Shown here: positions 1 through 12,168 of the stretch, piece by piece
How the letters are laid out: every line of letters starts with the position of its first letter
Numbering within the stretch: position 1 is the stretch's first letter
Assembly: GCA_037176845.1 (NCBI GenBank)
Contig: JAYKXP010000009.1
Coordinates: forward strand, 620,001-684,000
Origin: Paramarasmius palmivorus
Lineage: Eukaryota > Basidiomycota > Agaricomycetes > Agaricales > Marasmiaceae
Reading direction: 5' to 3'
Length of the DNA: 64,000 bases
Notes under the pieces: model-generated
The model's input: only the letters and a program-made list of their open reading frames with translations
The model's database searches: none
What the model was told of the DNA's origin: nothing
Translations under genes and position numbers: made by a program

Positions 1-1407
1 CTCTAAATAACTCTTCGCTAAGAGTCTCGGTTCTGAAAAACAAACAGGGCTGAAACATGCAAGGGTTGTTGTTCAGTGAGAAGTTTTCAAAACCATTCTG
101 CGGGTAATAACATGTTCGAAGAACAAGGCCTTGGTCAAGACGCTCCTATGTAACACTATAGAATTTTCTCCCGTAACGAAAAGGAAAGAAAAGATTGATG
201 TAGGTGACCACCTGACTCTTCAAATGTCCAAAGTTAGACCTCCAGAGCGCTGCGAACGGGGAATGAGCGGGGAGCACTGACGACCAGCATGGTGAGGCGT
301 TCAATTGGGGTAACATATGTATAACTGACCTAAGATCGAAAACGTCAGAACCGGGGCGATCAGGATGTGTATCACCTTGGCGCAACAGAGAATGTGTCGG
401 AACCAACGAAGAACGCAATGAAACATCCTGGATTCCTTGAGTGACCGAAACTCCGGAGAACACGGGATGTTCTGACAATTGCCGACAAGTCGGAGGGGAG
501 GTAGCACGAACGGAAAGTGATGATGGACTAGATGCCTCGAGGCATTCCAACGGGAACGTTGTATAGAATATCGTCTTCTGCTCTTGACAGACTCGCGTGT
601 ATGGCGGGAACAAATCGATGCAGGATCCGAAGCTATACTTGAACATGTACCTTAAAGCCTCTACAGCAATAACGGACAGTCAGCTGGATACCCAAGAACA
701 GAGAAGGTGCCACTCACGTCGATGCGTAGGCACCTCGACAGAATGTAGCAGACCATATGGTCCGACATATATGATCCATACCTCTTTGGGTGCTCAAGAC
801 CAACTGAATTGTGGTCATCAGCGCTCGCACGAAGCAGAAGAATTGGTTCCTACTTCGAATGATTGTCGAGGCCTTGATATCCAAAATAGCCAGGTCGCGA
901 GATTGGGGAGAGAAGGCCATTGAAAGACTTCCGATAAGAGTATTTCTGGAAAACCTTGCGTCAGTGATATCACTGCCAGTTAAACGCAGAAATGGGACCG
1001 AAACGATGAAAGGAAGCGAATCAGAAGCGAATCAGAAGCGAACAGTGCCAACCCGTCCACGTGTCCGCGAGGCATATACAAGGTCGTATTTTCTCACGGT
1101 CAAGTGGTCACCGGTCACCAGTCTCATGCGCAGGGTCAGTCAACTTCATCGAGCACTGAGGTTCAGAATGCGGGCAAGAAACTATACGGATTGAATGCAT
1201 TTTATTGCGGCCACACTACGTTGTACGAGAAATTTTGATATGCTATGTCTAGAGAAAAATACGGGGTTGTTCCAGAAAGTAGTGACCAATAATATCAGGA
1301 AGGCGCGGAAGTGTAATGTTGCTCAATACATCTGCCACTGACCACGACGTCCAAGCCTCTGGTAGCTTGCTCGTGACATCACCCAACCGACGCCAAAGTT
1401 TCTGCAG
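1..1407. other. Intergenic, no gene seen
   Basis: No reading frame here has a credible start, domain or splice pattern. The only local structure noticed is a short tandem repeat at 1013-1043, about 2.8 copies of an 11-bp unit beginning gaagcgaa. Confidence 0.6.
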
Positions 1408-2605
1408 TCAGTTTAATTGGGGGAAGCTGTACTTTCCATTGCAAGGAATTTCGAGGAACTGTAGTTTGAGTGTAACCTTCGGGTTTGCCCACTATGGATG
1501 AAGAGCATGAATGGATGTGAAAAGTATGGACGATCTTGGTATGATAAACTCACGAAGGTAATACCGGGCTGGATCGCAGGGCATGCATAACCCATACTAG
1601 TGAGCTGGACAGTGCACTTGCAAGCAGAGCATGAGGTCTTTCCGTGGAACGTCCTTGCATCTGCAGGGTTGGTTGTGAGCTGCATGTGTCCACCGCCGTT
1701 CTTGTTGTCCTATAATACTTTTTTTAGTCACTTGCAATCTCAGATGACATCGCAACACGTACCATCCAGCCTGTGCCGCCACTGGTTCCAGCAGGTCCAA
1801 GCATATCTTGGATCACAAACGCATCAGTAACTGACTTGACTGGACCTGTACCACAATCTCCGGTCGCTGGTGCTTTGCAAACTTTGAACGGAATGTTTCT
1901 GAGCATCGAAATTTAGTTCGATTATCCACCGACTATAGAAACAATACAACTTACTGAAGATATCCATCCTGGGTGTATTGGTCAACCGCAGCGCCTACTC
2001 CACGACCTAGTTGTTGGCCATTGGGGAATAGCAATTGGTAGCACGACCCGAACTTGAGACCAGTGTTATCACTGTCTCCGCATGCGCTCTTCAGCGCACA
2101 TGCACCTGCGGGTTGCGACGGGCAGCCTTGGCAGCTAGAAGGCGGTGGAACAGGTACACATTTGCCATCTTGAACAGTCTCGCCCTTTGCGCAACATTTT
2201 CCGTTGGGTTTTATTCCGGCATAGTACTGGTCTTCACCGCAGCACTGTACAAGCAATCAGGATGACCTGAAGAAGGGAAGAAGATGGGAGATACTGACAG
2301 CACCCGTGTTGGCCTTTTCGTCGTAGATGACAAGCTGGCTTCCATCAGGACAACATGAATCTGCGTTTGTTACCTGTAACGAAGGTATGTAAAAATCTAA
2401 ATTTCTAAAGAGAGCGAAAGAAGCGCACGGGGTTCTTGTATGGGCGCTGGCCTATTGGGCACCGAGTCTCTATCTTTCGGCATTGGATGTTACCTGAGCC
2501 AGGCGGGAACTCGACGGGATCGTAACCTAGAGGACACTCCTCTTGTGCAAGCGCCGAACCAAGGAGAAAAGGGAAGAAGATAGCGGCAGCGACGAAGAGC
2601 TTCAT
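1408..2605 (-). CDS. Cysteine-rich secreted protein, paralog 1
   Basis: Multi-exon gene read leftwards from the ATG at 2605. It begins with a clear signal peptide (MKLFVAAAIFF, then a hydrophobic core and ALAQ). Cysteine-rich exons follow, with motifs such as SCCPDG, KCCAKGETVQDGKC, FGSCYQLLFPNG and NIPFKVCKAP, and a C-terminal CSACKC knot. The last exon ends in LKLQFLEIPCNGKYSFPQLN and a TGA at 1410-1408. Introns are about 50-60 nt. The gene at 3705-4910 is a close paralog in the same orientation, and the gene at 5579 is a more distant one. I do not recognise a named family. The many Cys pairs suggest an extracellular, disulphide-stabilised protein. Internal exon borders were not all fixed. 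Confidence 0.75.
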
Positions 2606-3704
2606 ATTCTAACCGATGAAGAGGTTAAGGAGGATGGGGTCTGAGATCCAGCTGCGATGTTGGGCATTTTGTATCCCGGAGTCAAGTCCATGCAACCTGT
2701 AAAGTGCTTCCAGGTTAAAGGTGGTTCGAATATTGTGTAAAATGTCAGACTCACATATGGACCGTCAGTAGCGAACAAGTAGCCCGTTATAACGACAAAA
2801 AGACAGGATGCTGGTACAATGCAAGAATTTAGGCGCCCGTGACGGAAGAAATGTCGGGGTTTGGAAAGTTGAAGATCCGCTTGCGGATCGGCCCGAGCCT
2901 TCTTCTCCTTGAACCATTTTGAGTGTGACTCGTTGATTCGTCCTAACACGCTCGATATCTACTCATTGTGCTCTAGGGGAGGACCAAAGCAGAAAACAAA
3001 AGAGATGTTTATCCATGGCACGACCGGAACCCTGAGTTATCTCATAGTACCTGCCAACGTGCATGGAATGGAATAAAATTCGACTTCTTGACTGTGTATG
3101 TGTTATATTCAATGGAACAAGTACATCAACATGGTACAGCTAAAATAGACGACGTGTCTCTATAACAGACAGCTCGTCATCGTACATACTGCCTCCCAAC
3201 TTTCAAGTAGAACTGGCATTCAAGTTGGTCGCGTCGGTGTCGGTGTGTCGTGTCAATACCTCCAGGAAGATTTAATTGGCACTCCCCGGTAGAGTTCATG
3301 TACTCCACGAGCGTGTAGCAGTCTGAGGGTGACCACAACAACAAGCAGCATATATACAGTACATTGTCTGAACCACTGATTTCGACGGCCGGAAGCCAGC
3401 ACCTTCGACGAGACACGGACATCGCTCGACGTTCTTCATCTTGCGATACGATATTACCATCATACTAGCTACCATTTTCAGGGTAAACATGGCACCAAGG
3501 ATGTTCTTCAAGTTTGAAGCCCTCATCGCACTCTATAAATCATTCCGAATTTGAATTCATGTTGTTTTTATTCATCTAGTACATGAGATGAAATGGTGAA
3601 TGTGTTATCTAAATAATGATGTATTTGGAAAGCCAGGCGCGTTCGTCATGGCCGCCCATTGAACGAACGTATTCTACTCGACTAAAGCCTCAAGGGCTTT
3701 ACAA
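2606..3704. other. Intergenic between paralogs 1 and 2
   Basis: This is the upstream region of the 1408-2605 gene and the downstream region of the 3705-4910 gene. Open frames of 80-115 codons exist on the minus strand (2602-2949, 3177-3526). They lack domains and compositional bias, so no gene is called. Confidence 0.5.
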
Positions 3705-4910
3705 TTAGTTCAACTGAGGAAAGTTGTATTTTCCGCTGCAAGGAATCTCCAAGAACTGGAGTTTGAGGGTGACCTTGGGGTTATCCCACTGTAAAAGGCA
3801 TGAGTATCCTGTAGCCGCACTGACAGTGTAAAACTCACCCAGGTGATACCGGGTTGAGTGCCAGGGCATGCAAATCCACTGCTGATGAGCTGAACGGTGC
3901 ATTTGCATCCAGAACAAGAGCTCCTTGCCCTGAACACTCGGGCATTAGCCGGTGCCGTAGTGATCTCCATATGACCACCGCCGTTGGCATTGTTCTATGA
4001 ACGAAGTGAGTAACGCGCACCCCGAGAAAGATAGTAATCTATAGTACTGACCAACCATCCCTTGGTTGCTGGTCCTCCAGCTGGCCCGAGACCATCTTCA
4101 ATGACAAAATCGTCACCATTTGCGCCAGTTGAGTCCGCGGCCTTGACAGGACCAGTTCCACAATCGCCAGTAGCCGCTTTACAAATCCTGTAAGGAATAT
4201 TTCTGCCGAGAGCATCAGTATTTAGCATGGTCGATTGTTGATTACGCACTGAATGTAACCATTTTCACTGTACATATCGGGGTGCAAAGTAGTTCCGTAT
4301 GTAACCCCACGACCGAGTTGCCCACCACTGGGGAACAGTACCTGGTAGCACGAACCGAATTTGAGCCCGTTGGAAGAGCCATCGCCACAAGCAGCCTGCA
4401 GCGCACAAGCACCCGGAGGAGCAGAGGGGCAGCTTGGGCAAGCAGATGGCGGTGGTGCAGGAACACATTTTCCATCTTTGAGAATTAGGTCCTTGGCGCA
4501 GCACTTTCCGTTGGGTGCAGTACCGCGATATACCTGATCTGCACCGCAGCACTAGATGATAAAACAGTGGAAGTTAAAACAGCGGAAAGAAAAGTATTGA
4601 TAGCGACTTACGACACCTTTCTTCGAGTCCTTGTCGTATATAACGAGCTGTTGGCTGATAGGACAGCACGAGTCGGCATTCGTTTCCTAGAAGAGAGAGC
4701 TCAAAGACAGGCATTGGAATCGATAAAGAAACAAACAGCATTTTTGTATGGCTCCTGTTGGAGCGGACACCGAATTTCGGTTCTGCGGCAAATGATGTTT
4801 CCTGAGTCCGGCGGGAATTCGACTGCTTCCCATCCGGGTTCACAGTCATCGTCTTGAGCTGCTACAAGAAGAAAAGGCAGAAGGAAGAAGGCAAGAGAAA
4901 AGAACTTCAT
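3705..4910 (-). CDS. Cysteine-rich secreted protein, paralog 2
   Basis: Starts at the ATG at 4910 with a signal peptide (MKFFSLAFFLLPFLLVAAQ). Exon order and motifs match the gene at 1408-2605: an acidic N-terminal EFPPDSGNIICRR block, KCCAKDLILKDGKC, a proline-rich PAPPPSACPSCPS linker, FGSCYQVLFPSGGQLGRG, NIPYRICKAATGDCGTGPV, DDFVIEDGLGPAGG, CSGCKC, and the C terminus FLEIPCSGKYNFPQLN with TAA at 3707-3705. The pair most likely arose by tandem duplication. It faces the divergent third paralog at 5579 across a 0.67-kb shared upstream region. Function is unknown; secretion is inferred from the signal peptide and cysteine density. Confidence 0.78.
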
Positions 4911-5578
4911 GGTAGAGTGATAGGACCGCGTTTCGGGAGGTCTGATGGATGTATCGACAAAATGACGCTTTTTAACAGGCTTTTATGTCTTCAGGGAACT
5001 TTGGATGTAGTTCCATTCTGTTTATACGTGTCAGAGCACGATCTGAGTGTAGGATGTCTGACTTACGACCGAGTGCATTCCGTTCGAGGAATCTGTACCG
5101 TCAACCTACGATGCGTGAGATGAATGGAAGCCAAAGGTTTCAACTTGGTGAATTGTCGACTGTGACGATTGCACTGCCAAGTGAAATTACAGCAGTCAAT
5201 TCCAAAGGAAACGGGGACATGTTTTGGGAGAAGATGGTCAAGAGGAACGAAGTTGATAATATTGCCGTGCGAATACTTCTCGGTCTTCTTTGCTCTTTAC
5301 CACCATCATACACAACGGTTCGAACGGGAACCTAAGTATGCTCAGGGATAGCCTCAAGACGTCGTCGAGGACCTTCCTGATTACTATCCAGAATATCGAC
5401 ACGTTTCGACTTCAGTCATTGAGATGCAAGAAGTCTGTCGTTCAGATGGAGATTGGTTGAAATGGCATTTATGGAATCGAAGTGAGTCTTCGACTGATAT
5501 CAGGAATTCCCAGTTCAGCTCACCATAAAACCACACAAGAAAGAAGCCGTCGAGTTAACCATCCAATCCGTCTAAAAC
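4911..5578. promoter_or_regulatory. Divergent upstream region between secreted paralogs
   Basis: This 668-bp stretch separates the start codons of two divergently transcribed members of the same secreted family (4910 minus, 5579 plus). It must hold both promoters. No specific box could be identified with confidence. Confidence 0.4.
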
Positions 5579-6775
5579 ATGCCCATGCCTCGGCACCGAG
5601 TCGCGTTTCTATCGATTTTATTCTTCCTCCAAACATCGCAAGCGGCTCTAGGCTCCGACATAACGTGCGAAGCTGCTGCTAGACGGTTAGGTCAACCTGT
5701 AGATGGATGGAGAGCGGTCAAAATCCGCAACCCAGAGCATGGTCAAGTCGGCACAGAACGATGTGTGCGCAAAATTGCCAACATTACCTGTCAAGCTCCA
5801 GACATACTTTATTACAATCCAGTAAGCGCTATCTTACATAACAGGTCAGCCAGAGAACCTCAATATCATGGCGCTATAGGAAACTCGCGTCGCTGAATGT
5901 TGCAAGGGTGATGGATCGATAACATGGCAAGACGAAGAAGCCAAACTGGGTTTTGTAAGTATCATGGTTACATTTTACTCAATTATGTAGTACTCATGTT
6001 TTTTTTACCCCCATGACTTAGTGTTGCGCGGCCGACCATCATTGGTCTGGAAACATTTTGGATGGCGAAGGCGGCTGTTGTCCCATCGGAATGAACATGG
6101 TCGATGGCATGTGTGCTCCTCACACTGAGGATAAAAAGGAAGCGGCTCCTGGTGGATGCGGATGTCACTCTTCCAGGTCGTTGAACGAACCAGTAGAACC
6201 TATTGTCGAGGCACCAAAGGCTGTTGAGGACATACCAGATGGCAACGAAACTATCACTGATACCGGGCTCTTTTACGGCCATTGCTACACTCTCAGCCTT
6301 CCGGACGGTAGAGAAGTCGGATCCAATCGTGAAAATGCCATATACACACCAGGCGGACTGTTCCAAAATATCCCGTTCAGAGTATGCAATTCGGCTGTTG
6401 ATTGCTCGCGTCAGGTATATGAGCTATCCTCCCGAGACGCTTTCATCCTCCAAGACCAAGTAAGAAGCTTCTAGCGCCGCGAGCCAACGATTTAGCACTA
6501 ATACCCGATCTTAGATGGGAAAGCACAACGACCCCAACGGAACGATGGGCTGGGTTGCGGGTACTCTTCGCGGCGTGCTGAAAATAATGTTCACAGCCGA
6601 TGCAGACGACGCTTTTGCATTCACCGCTAAGAGGAATACCTCTTGCTCCGACAATGACAGACCATGCGGATTACTCCTTCGCGGTTCTCCTGTCGAGCTT
6701 GTATTCAACGAGACGGACTGCTGGGTAGACGATTCGGGTCATACTTCATTCGATCGTGACAGGGATGAGTTATAG
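5579..6775 (+). CDS. Cysteine-rich secreted protein, paralog 3
   Basis: Four exons fit in frame: 5579-5821, 5880-5954, 6022-6459 and 6515-6775 (1017 nt, 338 aa). Junctions include gtaagc, gtaagt and gtaaga donors and tag acceptors. The N terminus (MPMPRHRVAFLSILFFLQTS) is a signal peptide. CCKGDG, CCAADHHWSG and GGCCPIGMNMVDGMC follow, then YGHCYTLSLPDGREVGSN and NIPFRVC, which align with FGSCYQLLFPNGQQLG and NIPFKVC of the two minus-strand neighbours. It is the divergent member of the cluster. It lacks the FLEIPC C terminus and ends in a charged DRDRDEL tail. That tail resembles an ER-retention signal only superficially (RDEL is not canonical in fungi). Confidence 0.8.
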
Positions 6776-7422
6776 CCTATCAGGCGAGACGTGCCGTTGT
6801 GTACGTGCTTTATTGGCTCGTCAAGCTTGCTGAACGTTGCCTAACCCTTTATTTTCACAGGTTCACACCTCAGGCGCTCAGGTACTCGAACGCCGAACGG
6901 TGGGCACGGAATCAGGCCTTCAGGGGTGGTCTAGACTCCTGTGAGTAAAAGTGTAAATTGATAGCATGGGATCCTCTAATGAAGACGGTCGTGCATATGA
7001 GGTGAAGACCAATCGTCAATGTTATAGACTGTTATGTCTTGCGAATGAATCATTCTGCTCGAGCTCACAGGATTCGGAGAGTGGAGTTTTGGCGGAGACT
7101 CTACGCCGGTTCAATAATTCGGGTCTTGATTTCCCACGCCCAGAACGCTTAAAAATTTTCTTCCATGTCACATTGAAGCTCAACCACTTGCCCGTCACCT
7201 CGCTAGGTGTTTTTCCGCTTCTCTCTGGTCTGTCAATACCCTAGAATATTCACTTTTCACGAGCCTCCAGGCGGAGATGTGCTCATAGTTGGTGCTGTCC
7301 TCCTCCCTATGCGTCGCGTCGATCAATGTCGAACGATCTATCACCTGCCAAGGCTACCACGTACTGCCATCAAACCTTGGACGTTTCCAATAAGGCAATT
7401 GCGCCGAAATGGATATGCATGG
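6776..7422. other. Intergenic
   Basis: No gene seen. The region separates the secreted cluster from the tandem GPI-protein pair. Confidence 0.5.
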
Positions 7423-7507
7423 GTGTGTCCAAGAACGCTGGGCGCGGCTATCCTGCCAGTCCAGTTGTCGCAGCCAAGCTTTCTGACCCTGTTGTATTAT
7501 GTTTTGG
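7423..7507 (+). promoter_or_regulatory. Upstream block shared by the tandem pair (copy 1)
   Basis: About 120-200 bp before the ATG at 7629. The stretch running from tgtccaagaacgctgggcgc to the gttttgg at its end aligns with 10075-10171 upstream of the second gene. Shared blocks include GCGCGGC, TCCTGCCAG, AAGCTT and CTGTTGT. Conservation between duplicates suggests a promoter or 5'UTR element. Confidence 0.45.
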
Positions 7508-7628
7508 ATGTCTTCTTATATGGCGGGCGGAACAGATGATCATTCCAACTCCGTCCTTTCTCCCTTTTCCTCTCCTCCACCTGAGCCTCTTGGCCATTCA
7601 ACACTGCTTCTAAGCTTTTCTTGACATT

Positions 7629-8964
7629 ATGTCCCCAGTCGCTCGTTCAACCCTTGCAGCTCTTGCTGCCTTCCTCGTATCTGGTGCAATTGCACAAAAG
7701 TTCCCAGAAGTTCCCCTCCATGACAAGAAATTCGAATACGAGAATTTGGTGAGCACTGCTTTTCATCTGAACGAAAACCCTTTTGCTTATGTTCTGTACT
7801 ATAGCCCTACCGTGTCGATACCGACGTTGGATTAGAACGTGGTGAACAATACGGTTATAACATTTGCAACTCCACCACCGAAGGCCCTACTTCACGATGC
7901 CAAACAGCTATGATTAACACTATCGAGGGTGTGTTCTATTACTGATAGCGAACTGACCAGAAGCTAACGTGGTATGTTAGACTTCTGCCTCTGGGGTCCT
8001 CCTGACCCCAACTCGATGGTTGGTAACACTGAGGGTGAGGCTGTTGCATACTGCACCAAGCCTGGCCGCGGAACCCGTCTCATCCCTCGTGGTGCCCTTA
8101 CTGGTGTCCAGTTCATGAAGACCCCCGACTACATTCAAGTCGTCGGTTTCATTGACCAAACCCAGATCAACATGGCTGCTGAGGACTGGGGAGGTGAAAT
8201 GGACCCCCACGGTGCTGATCTCGTACGCTCTTCTCGCTAGTTCGGGCATTTACAGGATCTAACAATATCATAGCGTGGTAACCCCATGGGTGGTGTTCTT
8301 TTCTCGAACGCCTGGAGCGGTGGTGGTGACAAATACAGTCAGGTAGTTGACTGGCACAAGTAAGTACCTAGCTGCTATGTGCTTTCTCCGATTGATGCTG
8401 ATGTCTCCATCAATTAGCTTCATGGGCGCAAACTTCTTCTGTCTCAAGGCCTGTGATCCTGCCGGCCCTAACGCCCGTAAATTCTGTGAACACATCTACG
8501 ATCGTATTGGATGCGCCTACAATGCCCCCAACGCTGCCAAGGACGGTGTCTTCGAGTCTTGCTTGGGTGACAACCAGGACTTCCCCGGTATCTACACCGA
8601 TGCAGCTGGTGCCGTTCAGACCTACACTCAGCCTCCTGAAGAGCTCGGCGTCATTTCCACTATGCCTTACCAACCCAGGGTTCCTGCTTCGAGCCAATGC
8701 AGCCAGTACCAGAGCACCAGCCTCTACGCTGCCCTTGCCACTGTTGCTCCTACCGGCTCTGGACCCGCTGCCTCAGCAACCGCCACTGGCAGTGCTAGCG
8801 GCTCTGGCAGGGCTACTGGCACTGGTACAGGTACCACCAGACCCACTGGTTCTGCCTCTGGTACCGCTGCAGGCTCACAGTCCACTGACAACGGTGCGCT
8901 CGCTGTCAGCGTCTCTGGCTTCTCGGTGATGGGTGTTATCCTGTCTGCCCTCTTCTTGTCATGA
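7629..8964 (+). CDS. Secreted, Ser/Thr-tailed GPI-type protein (copy 1)
   Basis: Five exons fit in frame: 7629-7748, 7805-7928, 7981-8222, 8274-8359 and 8418-8964 (1119 nt, 372 aa). A signal peptide (MSPVARSTLAALAAFLVSG ending AIAQ) precedes a conserved globular part. Motifs there are YGYNICNSTTEG, DFCLWGPPDPNS, YCTKPGRGTRLIPRGALTG, MDPHGADLRGNPMGG and NFFCLKACDP. The tail is Ser/Thr/Gly/Ala-rich and ends in a hydrophobic stretch with SVMGVILSALFLS, typical of a GPI-attachment signal. I recognise this as a widespread fungal secreted family without an assigned activity. It is probably cell-wall or surface located. The next gene has identical exon lengths 1-3, so the two are tandem duplicates. 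Confidence 0.88.
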
Positions 8965-10074
8965 ACGTTTGACTTGCTCGACGTATTTTCATGATAATGA
9001 TGATGGTCGTCACGATTATGCGATGTTTCCGCACCAAAGGGTTCTCATTACATTTTTCCGCGGCGTACTTTGGTTGTGCCACCATTCTTTCGTAGCACCC
9101 CTCATACCTCGTACAATTTTAGTCTAATCATTTCATGGACATTCGCATAGTAATTGCTGCAATCGAACCCTTTATCATACAAGTCTCGTTTTTGGGTCAA
9201 TGTGTAATCGGACCTTGTTTGTGGACAACCTCGGAATCTCATTTTTTTTGGCTCTTTCTCGCTTCACACTGCTTACCCGAGAGTGTTCAACGTTCGAAGG
9301 TTCGTTTCCGAACATGGTTCCGATTTCAAACGTCTCCCGAATTTGAGCATTGAGCACTGTCGGGATTCGGCAGCCATGCTGCACAGGCTACTTTGTCATG
9401 AACTTAGGGCGACGTGAAGTCACTACTCGCTGAAGCAAGTTAGTGTCGATAGATAGATAGATTACCCTGTCGAAAGGTGGTAATCCGTTCGCGTTTTGCC
9501 GGTGATCGCTTCACTATCGTTGCAACGTCGGCCAAGCTGTCCCACCTCAAGGCCTTGTCGACCATCCGTCCCTCCAAACCTCTCCAGAATGCACCTAAAA
9601 TAAGGTATTTACATGTCTCGTCTCATATAAAGAAATAATGAAGCAACGTATCCGAAAATTCTATCAGGAGGAATCGTCTTACCAGCATTGACTTGGCTTC
9701 GACTTCTTATGATCCAAGCATGGACTGGGGTATTTCATTCAAAACACGGGATATGGGCTGAAAGCGAGTCGTGTATCCAGGATGAAGCTACTTGGCCAGG
9801 GGGATTGCAGGGAGGTTCAAAGCTCGGGCAAATCTAGAATGATTGTGTACGGTATGTTCCCGTGCGCAGTTTGTTGGGGAAACGATAGACTGAATATCAA
9901 ACAGGCTTCCTTGATGCCAATGAAATCCTTTTGCGATGATCGGTATCACTACGGTTTCTGCTTTGCGAGACAACGAGCAAAGATGAAAGCTACATGCTCT
10001 CCAACAAGCACTATGCTGGAATGACGAGCCATTTCAACGATCGACTCACGTACACCACCCTGTTCAGACCGCTG
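8965..10074. other. Intergenic between tandem copies
   Basis: Contains the 3' region of the first copy. A short gatagatagatag run lies near 9450. No convincing coding sequence was found. Confidence 0.5.
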
Positions 10075-10171
10075 CGTGTCATCCAAGAAACCTCGGCGCG
10101 GCATTCCTGCCAGAGAAGTTGTCCTCTTCGGAACTAGGCCAAGCTTGTGGCTCTGTTGTGGTATGTCTTGG
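10075..10171 (+). promoter_or_regulatory. Upstream block shared by the tandem pair (copy 2)
   Basis: Aligns with 7423-7507 upstream of the first copy. It lies about 100-200 bp before the ATG at 10274. Confidence 0.45.
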
Positions 10172-10273
10172 TTTTTCCTTAAAAACGGTCAGAGCTGTTG
10201 ACTATTTCACCCTTCCATTTTTTCCGCTTCCTACCATCAAGCCCTTTGGCCCTTTTCAACCTTTGTGACGTTC

Positions 10274-11621
10274 ATGTCCCCTGTCGCTCATTCCGCTCTT
10301 GCTGCCCTAGCAGCCTTCTTCATCACTGGTGCTGTTGCACAAAAGTTCCCCGAAGTTCCTCTTAATGATAAGAGATTCGAATATGATCAATTGGTGCGTG
10401 GTTTGTATTCTGGAGACGAGCTCGAGCTCATGTTATCTTTTCATATCTAGCCCTACCGAGTGGACACCGATGTCGGATTAGAACGAGGTGAACAATATGG
10501 TTACAACATTTGCAACTCCACCACCGAAGGCCCAGAGTCGCGGTGTCAGACAGCTATAATCAACTCTATCGAAGGTGAGTTGGTCGTAGAAGCGCCGTAG
10601 ATGGGCGGCTGATGCAATATTTGACTAGACTTCTGTCTCTGGGGACCCCCTGAACCTAACTCAGTTGTCGGTGATACCGAGGGCGAGGCTGTAGCATACT
10701 GCACGCAACCCGGACGCGGAACCCGTCTCATTCCTCGCGGTGCCCTTACCGGTGTTCAATTCACGAGAACCCCAGACTACATCCAAGTGGTCGGATTCAT
10801 CGATCAAACACAAATCAACATGCAGGCAGACGATTCTGGAGGCGAGATGGATCCTCATGGTGCTGACCTAGTGAGTTAAACTACCGATAATAACACCCGT
10901 TATTCATTTATCTCCTGCAGCGTGGAAACCCCATGGGTGGTCTTCTGTACACGGAAGCATGGTCCGGTAGCTTCCAACAGGTTATTCAATGGCACAAGTA
11001 CGTTATCCGCACTTTCTCCGGTATTGCAGAATGACCGATATGACTACCCGTAGCTTCATGGGCAACAACTACTTCTGTCTCAAGGCCTGTGATCCTGCTG
11101 GATCAAATGACCGCCGATTCTGCGAGCACATCTTTGACCGTATCGGATGCTACTACAATGCACCTAGCAATGCCCAAGATGGCGTCTTCGAATCATGCCT
11201 AGGCGACAGCCAGGATTTCCCCGGTGTCTACACTGACGCAGCTGGTGCCGTTCAGACTTACACTCAGCCCCCCGAAGAACTCGGTCCGATTACCTCCATG
11301 CCCTACCAGCCCAAGGTTCCCGCCAGCAGCTCCTGCACTCAATACGAGAGTTCTAGTATCTACGCCGCTCTTGCCTCCGTCGAGCCTAGCGGTTCTGGTC
11401 CTGCCGGAAGTGCTGGAACCTCCGCTTCCCCCACTAGCGGCGGAGGAGCAGCCACTTCGGGCAGACCTACCGATACTCTTGGCACCAACAGGCCAACCAA
11501 CACTGGCAGTTCCTCTGGTACCGCAGAAGGATCGCAATCGACTGACAACGGTGCTGTTGCCATCGGTGTGTCCGGTCTCTCTGTAATGGGAGTCGTGCTA
11601 TCTGCAATTTTCCTTCTATAA
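10274..11621 (+). CDS. Secreted, Ser/Thr-tailed GPI-type protein (copy 2)
   Basis: Five exons fit in frame: 10274-10393, 10451-10574, 10629-10870, 10921-10997 and 11054-11621 (1131 nt, 376 aa). Exons 1-3 have the same lengths as in the 7629 gene (120, 124, 242 nt). Exon 4 is three codons shorter and the Ser/Thr/Gly tail is slightly longer. The motifs are the same: YGYNICNSTTEG, DFCLWGPPEPNS, DPHGADLRGNPMGG and FCLKACDPAG, with a C-terminal hydrophobic GPI-type signal. The start at 10274 is preferred over an upstream GTG because it aligns with the other copy. Introns diverge while coding sequence is conserved, so both copies are probably under selection. Confidence 0.88.
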
Positions 11622-12168
11622 AACCGTTATGATACACTCATGACATACCCATCTCGCACTGGAAAGTACCTTTGTTGATCTACGTCGTACTTCGGTTGTG
11701 CCGCCACTCCCTTATAGCAATGTAGCACTCCATATACCTCGTACACGTTTGTCTAATACTTTTTTCCCCCTGCATTCATGGACATTCTTGTGCAATTGAT
11801 ACTTTTGTTGTTATCGTACGCAATGGTTCTCCTTTCATCAGCGTGGCAATGTAATTGGATGGTTGTTTTCACTGGATGGCGATGGCTACCCGCAGCCAAG
11901 ACGTTGGGATGGCTGTATAGCATCATTATTGACGTTTGCAAGTCTGCAACTTGATATTCCTTGCTGCGATCAGAACACTGCCATAGAGAGCCAAGGTATG
12001 AAGAAGAGCTGCAAAGGCGGGCAGGGGCGGTGCACCAACCATCCACCATGACAAATCGCTCGCGTATCGAGGTGAGCAGGCTGTTAAGTCTAGAATGTCC
12101 TATGTGCACAAAATACAAAGCGCTAGTATAACCTGTGATAGTACTACATATGTGACCTCGAAATTTGA
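11622..12168. other. Intergenic
   Basis: Convergent 3' regions of the GPI-type protein (plus) and the GX3/F-box protein (minus). Nothing else was recognised. Confidence 0.5.

Noticed and set aside
597..1194. Plus-strand open frames of 108 and 127 codons
   Set aside because: No start context, domain, splice support or compositional bias; consistent with chance open frames.
3177..3526. Minus-strand frame with CC-rich stretch (CIYAACCCGHPQ)
   Set aside because: No signal peptide joined to it, overlapping frames equally open, no intron consensus linking to the neighbouring secreted genes.
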